64,000 bases of DNA from Fragum whitleyi (Eukaryota; Mollusca; Bivalvia; Cardiida; Cardiidae), in contig OX411558.1 of NCBI GenBank assembly GCA_948146395.1, positions 52,027,622 to 52,091,621 of the forward strand. The letters run 5' to 3'. Positions 1 through 13,000 of the stretch are shown here, piece by piece. Made by a program: the position numbers and the translations under genes. Each line of letters starts with the position of its first letter. Position 1 is the first letter of the stretch. Under the pieces are notes generated by a model, which ran no database searches, was not told the origin of the DNA, and was given only the letters and a program-made list of their open reading frames with translations.

Positions 1-17
1 TCCGCATGACAAGGGTT
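1..17. mobile_element. Right end of a piggyBac-like MITE (type 2)
   Basis: The first bases match the right terminus (GCATGACAAGGGTTA) of the complete copies at 4693-5238, 40771-41017 and 45941-46186. The rest of this copy lies outside the window. Confidence 0.6.
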
Positions 18-181
18 AGGATGAGTTTATATATTTGCAACTATCAATAACAATTTAATAACCAATTCTTTTGGACAGGATCACTCTGATTATATGTTTC
101 AGGAATTGGGGACATAATGTACATCCAGCTTTAATGAGCTGTACATGCTAAGGTCCCCCCCCCAAAAAAAAACAACCTAAT

Positions 182-420
182 TTGAACCTGTGCCCCACAT
201 TTCCAACGATTTGATATGTGCTTGATTTGCAAACATTGAGCAGCCTAGACAGTCACGTAGTGCAAATAGAAAATTGTCTGTCTGTCAAAAGATACTTTGA
301 GATTTTATCTATCAAAAGATCGCAAAGTGAAGACTCGAGACAGACTGTGCGGTTGCACAGTCTGATCAGAGTCTCTGCTTGGCGCACATTTGAAATTGTT
401 GGAAATGTCACACACAATTT
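182..420. mobile_element. MITE, family with GAGCCTGTGC / GCACAGGCTC-like ends
   Basis: The left end reads ACCTGTGCCCCACATTTCC and the right end GGAAATGTCACACACA, an imperfect inverted repeat. The same ends and interior (CTGACCAGAGTCT, GATAGATAAGGTC-like stretches) recur at 45662-45913 and 63172-63430. No coding capacity is seen. Confidence 0.6.
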
Positions 421-487
421 AAAATATCTAATTTATGTTGTATGTCCATAACCATACATTTTACAGTCAAATGATGCTTCCATATAA

Positions 488-1040
488 GAGTCTGTCATGC
501 AAGTTGGCTGGGGCCGTGCAAGTTATCAGCTTATTAAAGCACTGTTATCTGGGCCCGAGGTTATAAACTTTTTCTCAGACTCAGGCTCAATTTTCTCAAA
601 TTAAAATTAATGTATGAATATTAAAGATAATATTAATAAGTTGTTATTTATAACAACTTATTAATATCATCTTTTATGTATATACTTTTAAATGAGTAAT
701 GAAACAGAATTATGGCTCTAATCTCAAACTGAAATTTGAGTAAATTGAGCCTGAGCCTGAGAAAACTTTTATAACCTCGGGCAAAGGTGATAAGAAAATG
801 AAGGTTTATGCTGTCTGTTGATCATTTAGATTCTGTTCTATTCTATCCAATCAACTCTCTAAGAATGACACATAGTCTAAGATTCTGTCATACAAGTAGG
901 CTAGGGCCATTCCAGTGATCTGCTGATTAGAGCACTGTTGTCTGGTGTTGATCAGTTAATTAAGGACCATGCTGTCTGTTGGACATTTAGATTCTGTTCT
1001 ATTCTATCCAATCAACTCTCTAAGAATGACACATAGTCTG
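488..1040. repeat. Tandem duplication covering the COPS8 stop codon and 3' flank
   Basis: Copy 1 is 488-552 plus 783-878 and is split by the MITE at 553-782; copy 2 is 884-1040. Both contain CTGTCATRCAAG, GCACTGTTRTCTGG and, at their right ends, a stretch that on the minus strand encodes the last residues of COPS8 and its stop. The downstream copy is a non-coding echo of the true C-terminus. Confidence 0.75.
553..782. mobile_element. MITE with long terminal inverted repeats (GCCCGAGGTTATAA)
   Basis: The left end GCCCGAGGTTATAAACTTTT and the right end, read on the minus strand as GCCCGAGGTTATAAAAG, are inverted repeats of about 45 bp that also include CTCAGGCTCAATTT. The middle (627-675) is a smaller AT-rich palindrome. 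It interrupts the duplicated 3' flank of COPS8. Confidence 0.75.
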
Positions 1041-1091
1041 TTAACACTGATAGGTGCTGTTCATTTGGTAATGGTGGATCAATTTTTGGAG
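1012..1091 (-). CDS. COPS8: COPS8 terminal coding exon
   Basis: On the minus strand a pyrimidine-rich acceptor TTATTTTCAG is followed by codons for PKIDPPLPNEQHLSVLTDYV, then SFLES and TGA. Human CSN8 ends [20 protein letters not shown], so the match is clear. The exon starts in phase 1, which fits the GT donor of the exon at 12890. It lies at the edge of a tandem duplication that repeats the last codons. Confidence 0.9.
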
Positions 1092-4000
1092 CTGAAAATA
1101 AATAAGTAACAAGATGGGTTTGTAAAAGACTACTGAAGCAGCAATTTTTTTTTGCATTTGACCTTGACCTTGAAAATTGACCAGATCTGATGACCTTGAC
1201 CTTCATAGATGTGCATTGATGAAGCAAAACTCCTTTCAAAATTTAAGCATTGTTACTTATAAAGTGTACAACTTAACCCTTTGCTGTTTAATCCCTTCTT
1301 TTTACGTGCCTATGATTTTATGATTGAGAAAACATTGTGAAAAAAGAGGAAATTGCTTCTGACAAGCAATTCCTTCTTTTCCACACTATTTTCTACCCTA
1401 CTGAATTGATATTTTTTAAATAAAATTCACTCAATTTTCGTCTGCAAAACCTTTGAATTTGGACAGGTCCAAAATTTTGTAAAACAGGAAAGGGTTAAGG
1501 GGAAAATATTTAGTTCACAGTTTAAGTTTTCACAGAGAGACAGACACTGGTAAAACCTTATGCTCTTAATCTATTGATGTTGGCAGCGTAAATGTTAATT
1601 ACCTCATAAACTTAAGACACATTTATAGATGATTTACAGTAAAACTTGTATCAAGCAACCACTTATACAAGACCACCAAAAAACGGTCGTTAAAGAGAGT
1701 GGTCACTTCATACACAGTTAATTTACAAATAAGAAACACAATGTGAGTTTCGCATTAATCCTTTATTGTAACAAGAGGGCCTTTGGCCCTGGACCGCTCA
1801 CCTGAGTCAAAGCACCTAAGGGTAACTTGCATTACTTTTGAAAAAGTTATTGAACTGTAACAAATTTATGTGTAAAGGAAAATAATCTTATGGTCAGACC
1901 AGTAAGATTCCACAATCCCAGTTTCACTATTTCAGTTTGAAAATACAAGATCCAAAATGGAACTGTTATCAGATGTTGGTTTTTGCATGATCATTTTACA
2001 AGAGAGTATCTTGGATAACTTTAGTAATGCGCAGCTGGTGGCCCAACAGTTATAATTTTAGCTCTCATAATTAAGGTCTATGAACTGATCATCCAAGGCA
2101 AATTCCAAAGCTGTAGGGCTTCTCATTCATCAGAAGAAGAATTTTAAAGATTTTCTTAAATTTCAACTTTGGTTGCCATAGCATGCAAGGTTTTTCATAG
2201 ATTTCAATTCTTTAAGCTATCTTGGAGGGGACCACCTATGAATCATTTCTGTAAAATTTTGTGTAAATTGGCCCAGTAGTTTAGGACAAGATGTCATTTA
2301 AAGAAATTGTTGATGGACGCCAGACAACAACCAAAGGATGGAAGCTGGACTTTGTGCTTAGTTGAGCTTAAAAAAAAGTTCAAATGTTAAAATTGACCTG
2401 AAGTACTACCCTCTCCCCCCTGTTGCTCCGCACCTCGTGGCCCAACAATCATAACAGCTTTTCAAATTAAGTTCTATGAGTTGATTATTCTATATCAAAT
2501 GAAAAAGCTGTAGGAATTCTGGTTCAGTAGAATTTTTAACAATTGTTAAATTTACCACAAAGCACTACCCCCTCCTCTTGGGTCTCTGCCTCTGGTGACA
2601 AAACAATCATGACTATATCTATTTTGATCAAAGTATATGAGCTGATGACTCATGCCAAATTTAGAGCCTGTAAGATTCCTACTTCATCATCAGAAGGTTT
2701 AAAATTTCAAAATTGACCGGAAATACTACCCTCTCCCCCAATGCTCTTTACATGGTAGCCAAACATTCATGATTATAGCTATGTAAAATAGGGTCTATGA
2801 GCTGATCATCTGGGTCAAATATAAAGGTAGTAGGGAGTCTGGTTCAGGAGAAGAAGAAGAAGGTTATGGATTTAAACTTTTTTAACAAAGTACTATCCCT
2901 CCCCCCACCGGTGGCTCTGCACCTGGTGGCCTGACAGTTATGATTTTAGCTATTCTAATTATGGTCCATATGCTGATCATCCTTGCCATGTTTCAAGTCT
3001 GTAAAGCACATGGTTTATCAGAAGAAGAAGGTTAAATATTTAAGAATTGCTCTGAAAAGCTACCCTCCCGCCCCCTGGTGCTCTGCACCTGGTGACCAAA
3101 CATTCATGATTTTAGCTATTTCAGATAGGGTCTATGAGCTGATCAAATATAAAGGCTGTAGGGATTCTGGTTCATCAGAAGAAGACAGTTAAAGATTTAA
3201 AAATTTTCAACAAAGCACTCCCCCCTCCCCCCAGATGATCTGCACCTGGTGGCCCAACAGATATGATTTTAGCTATTTTAATTCAGGTCTATGAACTGAT
3301 CATCCACACCTATTTTCAAGTTTGTAGGGCTCCTGGTTCCAAAGAAGAAGAAGGTTAAAATTTCAAAATTTTCCCAAAGTACTACCCCCTCCCCCTGGTG
3401 TTCCACACCTGATGGCCCAACAGATATGATTTTAGCTATTTTAATTCAGGTCTATGAACTGATCATCCACACCTATTTTCAAGTCTGTATGACTCCTGGT
3501 TCCGAAGAAGAAGAAGGTTTAAGATTACAAAATTTACCCAAAGTACCACCGCCTCCCCCCTGGTGCTCTGCACCTGGTGTCCCAACAGATATGATTTTAG
3601 CTATTTTAATTCAGGTCTATGAACTGATCATCCATGTCAATTTTCAAGTCTGTAGGGCTCCTAGTTCCGAAGAAGGAAAAGGTTTAAGATTACAAAATTT
3701 ACCAAAAGTACTACCCCCTCCCCCCTGATGCTCTGCACCTGGTGGCCCAACAGATATGATTTAAGCTATTTTAATTCAGGTCTATGAACTGATCATCCAT
3801 GCCAAATTTAAGTCTCTAGGACTCCTGGTTGAGGAGAAGAAGAATTTTTAAGATTTTCTTAAAATTTCACCTTTGGTTGCCATAGCAACCAGGGTTTTTC
3901 ATGGATTTCAATTCTTTTAGCTATTTTTTAAGGGGACCACGTAGGCAACATTTCTGTAAAATTTTGTGTTAATTGGCCCAGTAGTTTAGGAGGAATATCG

Positions 4001-7000
4001 TTTAAAGAAATTGTTGACGGACGCCGGATGATGACCGACGGACGGACGCCGGAGGAAAGGTGATCACAATAGCTCGTATAAGCACTTCGTGCTCAGGTGA
4101 GCTAAAAACTCATTAGAATTGTATCAATGAGACAATTCTAATGAGCTTTATCAAAATAGGATTAGTTAACAATAATTTTAGACCAATAATATCTTCTTTG
4201 TAAGATAATTTGTTTTTAAGTATTAAAGTCAAATGATTTATATAATGGATAAAACTTCTCCACATCAAGCTTTTAAGTTATTCTATGAATTATTTAGCAG
4301 TCTCTGTTTGAATAAATACATGTAGTACTACCTTTTTCTTTCTTTTTATGCAGTAATGTGGGATAGCAGCTGGAGGCTAGGGAAGGATGTAATGGTCGCA
4401 CTATTATTTTTTGCAATAATAGCATAAATTCATGTTTTTTCAGGCATTAGCATATGCAGAGACGCTCAAAATGGTTTAACACCCCAATGAAACCATTTTT
4501 TTGATCTGTATAAATGTTAATGCCCTCAAAAACATGAATTAACCCTATCTCAAATTTGATTTTTCTTAGTACTATTAGGGAGGGCACTTTAATGAGAGGA
4601 AATATGGTACCTGGTTTATTGGGTAGAATAAGTCTTGACTGTTGGTCTGTCTGCCAGCCTTCATTCTGGGCAGCTGAAATAGGGAAAAATGTTTAACCCT
4701 TGTCATGCTGAAAAAAAATCTTTGCAAAATAAATGTAAAATCAAAGTGCTAAAAGCACTGTAAGTTACCAAATGTGAGTGAGCATTGATTGCGGAAATGC
4801 ATTGTTTTAGACCTTTCTGGTTTAACAAGAGCACCGCCTACGGGTGCCTACGCTCGGCTGTCGAGTGCTGGATGGTGGGAAAAAATCTAAGTCGAAAAAG
4901 GGGCATAATTTGCACAAAATGCATCTAGAGTTATCCCCCTTGATAGTATAGGTTGCTCTTTTGATGGTGGACATGTGTGCCATGTTTCAAGTGAATGCCT
5001 TCAGTAGAACCAGAGATATAACAAAATGTCAAAGTTTTCGCACGACGACGACGACGACAACGACGACGACGACACGGAGGCTATAGCAATACCTCGGGTT
5101 TTCTCCGAAAACAGCCGAGCTAAAAATGAAATTCAGGTGGTATAAATTTAGATCAGACTGCACATATGTGCAAGCAGATCTTTGTCTATACCTCCTGTCA
5201 AAGCAGGAATATTCCGGATTCGGCATGACAAGGGTTAATCCTTATCCTGCTAAATTGAAACTTTGTTTTAACCCTTTGCTGTTTAATCCCTGCTTTTACG
5301 TGCCTGAGATTTTATGATTGAGAAAAAATTGTGAAAAAAAAAATTGCTTCTGACAAGCAATTTCTTCTTTTTCCACACTATTTTCTACCCTACTGAATGA
5401 TTATTTCTCAAATTAAATCAACTTTTAATTTTCGTCTGCAAAAGCTTTGAATTTGGACTAGTCAAAAATTTTGTAAAACAGGAAAGGGTTAACCAAATTG
5501 CCTAATTATTTATCCATTTCAACAAGCCTGGCTCAAGTTTTTATGTGCAATGATAAAGTAGAAAACAGACAATGTAATGATAAAGTAGAAAACAGACAAT
5601 GTAATGATAAAGTAGAAAACAGACAATGTAATGATAAAGTAGAAAACAGACAATGTAATGATAAAGTAGAAAACAGACAGTGTAATGATAAAGTAGAAAA
5701 CAGACAGTGTACTGATAAAGTAGAAAACAGACAGTGTACTGATAAAGTAGAAAAAAGGCAGTGTAATGATAAACTAGAAAACAGACAGTGTAATGATAAA
5801 GTAGAAAACAGACAGTGTACTGATAAAGTAGAAAACAGACAATGTAATGATAAAGTAGAAAAAAGGCAGTGTAATGATAAACTAGAAAACAGACAGTGTA
5901 ATGATAAAGTAGAAAACAGACAATTTAATGATAAAGTAGAAAACAGACAATGTAATGATAAAGTAGAAAACAGACAGTGTAATGATAAAGTAGAAAACAG
6001 ACAATGTAATGATAAAGTAGAAAACAGACAATGTAATGATAAAGTTAAATGATAAAGTAGAAAACAGACAGTGTAATGATAAAGTAGAAAACAGACCATT
6101 TAATGATAAAGCAGAAAACAGACAATTTAATGAAAAAGTAGAAAACAGACAGTGTAATGATAAAGTAGAAAACAGACAATGTAATGATAAAGTTAAATGA
6201 TAAAGTAGAAAACAGACAGTGTAATGATAAAGTAGAAAACAGACAATTTAATGATAAAGTAGAAAACAGACAGTTTAATGATAAACTAGAAAACAGACAA
6301 TTTAATGATAAAGTAGAAAACAGACAATGTAATGATAAAGTAGAAAACAGACAGTGTACTGATAAAGTAGAAAACAGACAGTGTAATGATAAAGTAGAAA
6401 ACAGACAATGTAATGATAAAGTTAAATGATAAAGTAGAAAACAGACAGTGTAATGATAAAGTAGAAAACAGACAATTTAATGATAAAGTAGAAAACAGAC
6501 AGTTTAATGATAAACTAGAAAACAGACAATTTAATGATAAAGTAGAAAACAGACAATGTAATGATAAAGTAGAAAACAGACAGTGTACTGATAAAGTAGA
6601 AAACAGACAGTGTAATGAAAAAGTAGAAAACAGACAGTGTAATGATAAAGTAGAAAACAGACAGTGTAATGATAAAGTAGAAAACAGACAATGTACTGAT
6701 AAAGTAGAAAACAGACAATGTAATGATAAAGTTAAATGATAAAGTAGAAAACAGACAATTTAATGATAAAGTAGAAAACAGACAGTGTAATGATAAAATA
6801 GAAAACAGACAGTGTACTGATAAAGTAGAAAACAGACAGTGTAATGATAAAGTAGAAAACAGACAGTGTAATGATAAAGTAGAAAACAGACAGTGTAATG
6901 ATAAAGTAGAAAACAGACAATGTAATGATAAAGTTAAATGATAAAGTAGAAAACAGACAATTTAATGATAAAGTAGAAAACAGACAATGTAATGATAAAG

Positions 7001-10000
7001 TAGAAAACAGACAGTTTAATGATAAAGTAGAAAACAGAGCGTGTACTGATAAAGTAGAAAACAGACAGTGGAATGATAAAGTTAAATGATAAAGTAGAAA
7101 ACAGACAATGTAATGATAAAGTTAAATGATAAAGTAGAAAACAGACAGTGTAATGATAAAGTAGAAAACAGACAATTTAATGATAAAGTAGAAAAAAAAC
7201 AGTGTAATGATAAAGTAGAAAACAGACAATTTAATGATAAAGTAGAAAACAGACAATGTAATGATAAAGTAGAAAACAGACAGTGTAATGAAAAAGTAGA
7301 AAACAGACAGTGTAATGATAAAGTAGAAAACAGACAGTTTAATGATAAAATAGAAAACAGACAGTGTAATGATAAAGTAGAAAACAGATAATGTAATGAT
7401 AAAGTAGAAAACAGACAGTGTACTGATAAAGTAGAAAACAGACAGTGTAATGAAAAAGTGGAAAACAGACAGTGTAATGATAAAGTAGAAAACAGACAGT
7501 GTAATGATAAAGTAGAAAACAGACAATGTACTGATAAAGTAGAAAACAGACAATGTAATGATAAATTTAAATGATAAAGTAGAAAACAGACAATTTAATG
7601 ATAAAGTAGAAAACAGACAGTGTAATGATAAAATAGAAAACAGACAGTGTACTGATAAAGTAGAAAACAGACAATGTAATGATAAAGTAGAAAACAGACA
7701 ATGTAATGATAAAGTTAAATGATAAAGTAGAAAACAGACAATTTAATGATAAAGTAGAAAACAGACAATGTAATGATAAAGTAGAAAACAGACAGTTTAA
7801 TGATAAAGTAGAAAACAGTCAGTGTACTGATAAAGTAGAAAACAGACAGTGGAATGATAAAGTTAAATGATAAAGTAGAAAACAGACAATGTAATGATAA
7901 AGTTAAATGATAAAGTAGAAAACAGACAGTGTAATGATAAAGTAGAAAACAGACAATTTAATGATAAAGTAGAAAGCAGACAGTGTAATGATAAAGTAGA
8001 AAACAGACAATGTAATGATAAAGTTAAATGATAAAGTAGAAAACAGACAATGTAATGATAAAGTTAAATGATAAAGTAGAAAACAGACAGTGTAATGATA
8101 AAGTAGAAAACAGACAATTTAATGACAAAGTAGAAAGCAGACAGTGTAATGATAAAGTAGAAAACAGACAATGTAATGATAAAGTTAAATGATAAAGTAG
8201 AAAACAGACAATGTAATGATAAAGTTAAATGATAAAGTAGAAAACATACAATTCAATGATAAAGTAGAAAACAGACAATTTAATGATAAAGTAGAAAACA
8301 GACAATTTAATGATAAAGTAGAAAGCAGACAGTGTAATAATAAAGTAGAAAACAGACAATGTAATGATAAAGTAGAAAACAGACAGTGTAATGATAAAGT
8401 AGAAAACAGACAATTTAATGATAAAGTAGAAAACAGACAATGTAATGATAAAGTAGAAAACAGACAGTGTAATGATAAAGTAGAAAACAGACAATGTAAT
8501 GATAAAGTAGAAAACAGACAGTGTAATGATAAAGTAGAAACCAGAAAGTGTAATGATAAAGTAGAAAACAGACAGTGTAATGATAAAGTAGAAAACAGAC
8601 AGTGTACTGATAAAGTAGAAAACAGACAATGTAATGATAAAGTAGAAAGCAGACAATGTAATGATAAAGTAGAAAACAGACAATGTAATGATACAGTAGA
8701 AAACAGACAGTGTAATGATAAAGTAGAAAACAGACAATGTAATGATAAAGTTAAATGATAAAGTAGAAAACAGACAATGTAATGATAAAGTTAAATGATA
8801 AAGTAGAAAACAGACAATGTAATGATAAAGTAGAAAGCAGACAATGTAATGATAAAGTAGAAAACAGACAGTGTAATGATAAAGTAGAAACCAGAAAGTG
8901 TAATGATAAAGTAGAAAACAGACAATTTAATGATAAAGTAGAAAACAGACAATGTAATGATACAGTAGAAAACAGACAGTGTAATGATAAAGTAGAAACA
9001 AGAGCTGTCACTGTAAGATGACAATGCCCCCGACACCGCTTTGATTTTAAATTATGGCCAATCTATGTTGAAGGTCAAGGTCATCCAGGGGTCAAGGTCA
9101 CCAAAGTATGTGCCTACAGAAAGGTAATGTACCAAGGAATGTTGTGGTAAAGTATGATGCGAATATGTTAAGTAATAAGGAAGTTATGGCCAATGTTAAA
9201 GTTTTTGGACGGAATGACGGACGGACAGACAGACGGACGGATGGACGGACAAGTCAAATTTATGATGCCTCCCTATCGGGGGCATAAAAAGACAATGTAA
9301 TGATAAAGTAGAAAACAGACAATGTAATGATAATAAGAAAACAGACAATGTAATGATAAAGTAGAAAACAGACAGTGTAATGATAAAGTAGAAAACAGAC
9401 AGTGTACTGATAAAGTAGAAAGCAGAAAATGTAATGATAAAGTAGAAAACAGACAATGTAATGATAAAGTTAAATGATAAAGTAGAAACAGACAATGTAA
9501 TGATAATAAGAAAACAGACAATGTAATGATAAAGTAGAAAACAGACAATGTAATGATAATAAGAAAACAGACAATGTAATGATAAAGTTAAATGATAAAG
9601 TAGAAAACAGACAATGTAATGATAAAGTAGAAAACAGACAGTGTAATGATAAAGTAGAAAGCAGACAATTTAATGATAAAGTAGAAAAAAGGCAGTGTAA
9701 TGATAAACTAGAAAACAGACAGTGTAATGATAAAGTAGAAAACAGACAGTGTAATGATAAAGTAGAAAGCAGACAGTGTAATGATAAAGTAGAAAACAGA
9801 CAATGTAATGATAAAGTAGAAAACAGACAGTGTAATGATAAAGTAGAAAACAGACAATGTAATGATAAAGTAGAAAACAGACAATGTAATGATAAAGTAG
9901 ATAACAGACAGTGTAATGATAAAGTAGAAAACAGACAATGTAATGATAAAGTAGAAAACAGACAGTGTAATGATAAAGTAGAAAGCAGACAATTTAATGA

Positions 10001-13000
10001 TAAAGTAGAAAAAAGGCAGTGTAATGATAAACTAGAAAACAGACAATTTAATGATAAAGTAGAAAACAGACAGTGTAATGATAAAGTAGAAAACAGACAG
10101 TGGAATGATAAAGTAGAAAACAGACAGTGTAATGATAAAGTAGAAAAAAGACAATGTAATGATAAAGTAGAAAACAGACAATGTAATGATAAAGTTAAAT
10201 GATAAAGTAGAAAACAGACAATTTAATGATAAAGTAGAAAACAGACAGTGTAATGATAAAATAGAAAACAGACAGTGTAATGATAAAGTAGAAAGCAGAC
10301 AATGTACTGATAAAGTAGAAAACAGACAATGTAATGATAAAGTAGAAAACAGTTAATTTAATGATAAAGTAGAAAACAGACAGTGTAATGATAAAGTAGA
10401 AAACAGACAATGTAATGATAAAGTAGAAAACAGACAATGTAATGATAAAGTAGAAAACAGAAAATTTAATGATAAAGTAGAAAACAGACAATGTAATGAT
10501 AAAGTAAAAAACAGACAGTGTAATGATAAAGTAGAAAACAGACAATGTAATGATAAAGTAGAAAAAAGGCAGTGTAATGATAAACTAGAAAACAGACAGT
10601 GTAATGATAAAGTAGAAAGCAGACAGTGTAATGATAAAGTAGAAAACAGACAATGTAATGATAAAGTAGAAAACAGACAGTGTAATGATAAAGTAGAAAC
10701 CAGAAAGTGTAATGATAAAGTAGAAAACAGACAGTGTACTGATAAAGTAGAAAACAGACAATGTAATGATAAAGTAGAAAACAGACAGTGTAATGATAAA
10801 GTAGAAAACAGACAGTGTAATGATAAAGTAGAAAACAGACAGTGTAGACTAAGGTCAGACTGAACATTTGTGTAGGCTGATCTTTGTCTATACTCCCTGT
10901 CAAAGCCACAGCAGTATACAGCAGGAATATGCAGTGAAAAGCAAGGGAAGGCTTTTCATGACAACATAACAAAATATAAGACTGATCCCAATTGATAACA
11001 GTTACCAACTGCAAATTTTGCAAATTACATAAATCTTACATTTTTGGTGGAAGTTTTTACGTCTACCAGTGTAAATGTTTGTGAAAAATCTGGTCAGATG
11101 TTAATAGGTTTTCAAAAAAGAGGTTCAAACTTGGGTTCAATTTTCTTTTCTTCAAGACTCGTTTCTGTCAAACAACTGTGCATTTTGAAAATGGCATTAT
11201 AAAAGAATTCTATACAATTTGTAGATTATTCAAAGACTCCTTTTAAGTGCAAAATCTGATGCCAATCCTAAACCACGTGTAATATTCGCACAAGAATGTT
11301 ATTTAGCAACAAGGCAGTGACATGCCAATTGGGTTTTCCTGTGGTGTAAGGGGAACAAAAACTAGGTGGATGAACTTTGTGGTACGCTGTATGAGAGATA
11401 ACAGGTAGAATATAAACATTCCTGCAATCTAGTTTGATAATGGAATCAACGAGTATAATGAGAAACAGACGACATGTTTGAGTGGTACTATATACCCTAT
11501 GTTATTTCATCTTCTTTAAATTTATAACCAGAGGTGTGTTCGTAAGAGTAGAAAAAAATTCTGCTACATAATTTCTTTTAACACAATAAGGAAAGATTTT
11601 TTATTATTTTAGTGAAAGATTTGTGTTCTCATTCAGAATTTATAATATTTTCAACCAATCTTCATGGAAAATATGAGAGGAGAATCTTCTAATGCTGCTC
11701 AATCAACCAATTATTATCATGACATTTCAGCCATCTAGCACTGACATCTCTCTGTCTGTCAATCACACAAGACAAGTTACCGAAATGCGAACTTATAGGC
11801 CTACATTTTGACATACAGAATTTTGATGAACCTTGAAACTGCATCTATTTTTGCAAGATTTCATTTGTTCCTAATCAATATTGTTGTTTGGCGCTATTTA
11901 TGGATGTGTACACTAAATATATTGAATTATCATTAACACTAATAAGCACATTCTAAGTTTCTTTTAAACTTATAGTATTTTTTTAGATAACATATGAAGA
12001 AAACAGTTCACACGAAAAAAGAGGATCAAGGCTCCTGATTATTTATGTAACCCTCAATTCAAAAAGGAACCATCTGGGTATTGCGATATGATAGTAACAA
12101 ATGCAACTTATGGTTGACCAGACCTGGAACTGATCTATTTTTCTTTTTTTTTTTTGGTGGCCCCTTTTTTTCGAATGACAGGTCACACATTTTTCTTAAA
12201 GAGAAAACCTCAGGTGTAAATGCCATATTCTGTTCGTATAATGAATCGTAAACATATGCTTAACAAGAAAGAGTGCAATTCCTTTACAGTTTGCATTAAC
12301 TTTGAAACTTTGTGTCGAAACATTTTTCCATAATCATATATTTATATGGATAGTTTCCTTTTTCGTCTTGTTAGTTTTTCTATAATGCTAGCAGAAACAT
12401 CCACCCTTAGTACTTTCAGTACTTAAATTTTTCTGGTTGTTTCTTTACAATATATCGGCAGTGATATAAAGCAACCAATAGAGAATTGGACTTGCAACCT
12501 GAAGTGAACAGAAAAAGTTATTTATATTGTGTTGTGTATTTATATACACAACACAAGTAGATGTTAAGTGTTTAAACATTGAATGTGTCACTACATTGTA
12601 ATGAAATATTCTATGTTTAAGCAGTAAAGTGTGATCATTGCTACATGAAAATCAATTTATGATTAGAAACATTTTATCAATCACAGATTGCTTTAGATAA
12701 TCTTCAGAGCTACAGATAGCAAGGGTATTTTGGATATCTAAATGAAGTTTTCAACATTTTTTTACAAATCTAATATTATTATGGGTACTCATGGACAAAG
12801 CGATACCCACAACAATAAGGTTTCATTGAGAAATAAAGATTTTAGACTGGCATTACCCGTTATCTGACCACTGCTTTTGATTTACCAACCTTGAACTGCC
12901 TCATTCACAGACAACCCTAAATACGCAGCAAACATATCAACATTGATGGACGAAAAAGCCTGAGCTACGATATACATGGCCCGCTTTCTGGTGGCCTCTG

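Noticed and set aside
3426..3728. Open frame with repeated PPWCSAPG / MILAILIQVYELI
   Set aside because: It is the ~165-bp unit of a Helitron-like element read in one frame; other units have stops.
5498..10202. Long open frames of NDKVENRQC repeats and their reverse-strand counterparts
   Set aside because: They arise because the 27-bp unit is a multiple of three without a stop. They end at each truncated unit, exist on both strands and lie in a COPS8 intron.
5545..10845. CRISPR array
   Set aside because: Units are directly adjacent with no unique spacers, and the setting is a spliced animal gene.
12393..12440. Candidate missing COPS8 exon with G-W codons on the minus strand
   Set aside because: The frame stops soon after and lacks the conserved Asp, Thr and Met-Val-x-Pro residues.
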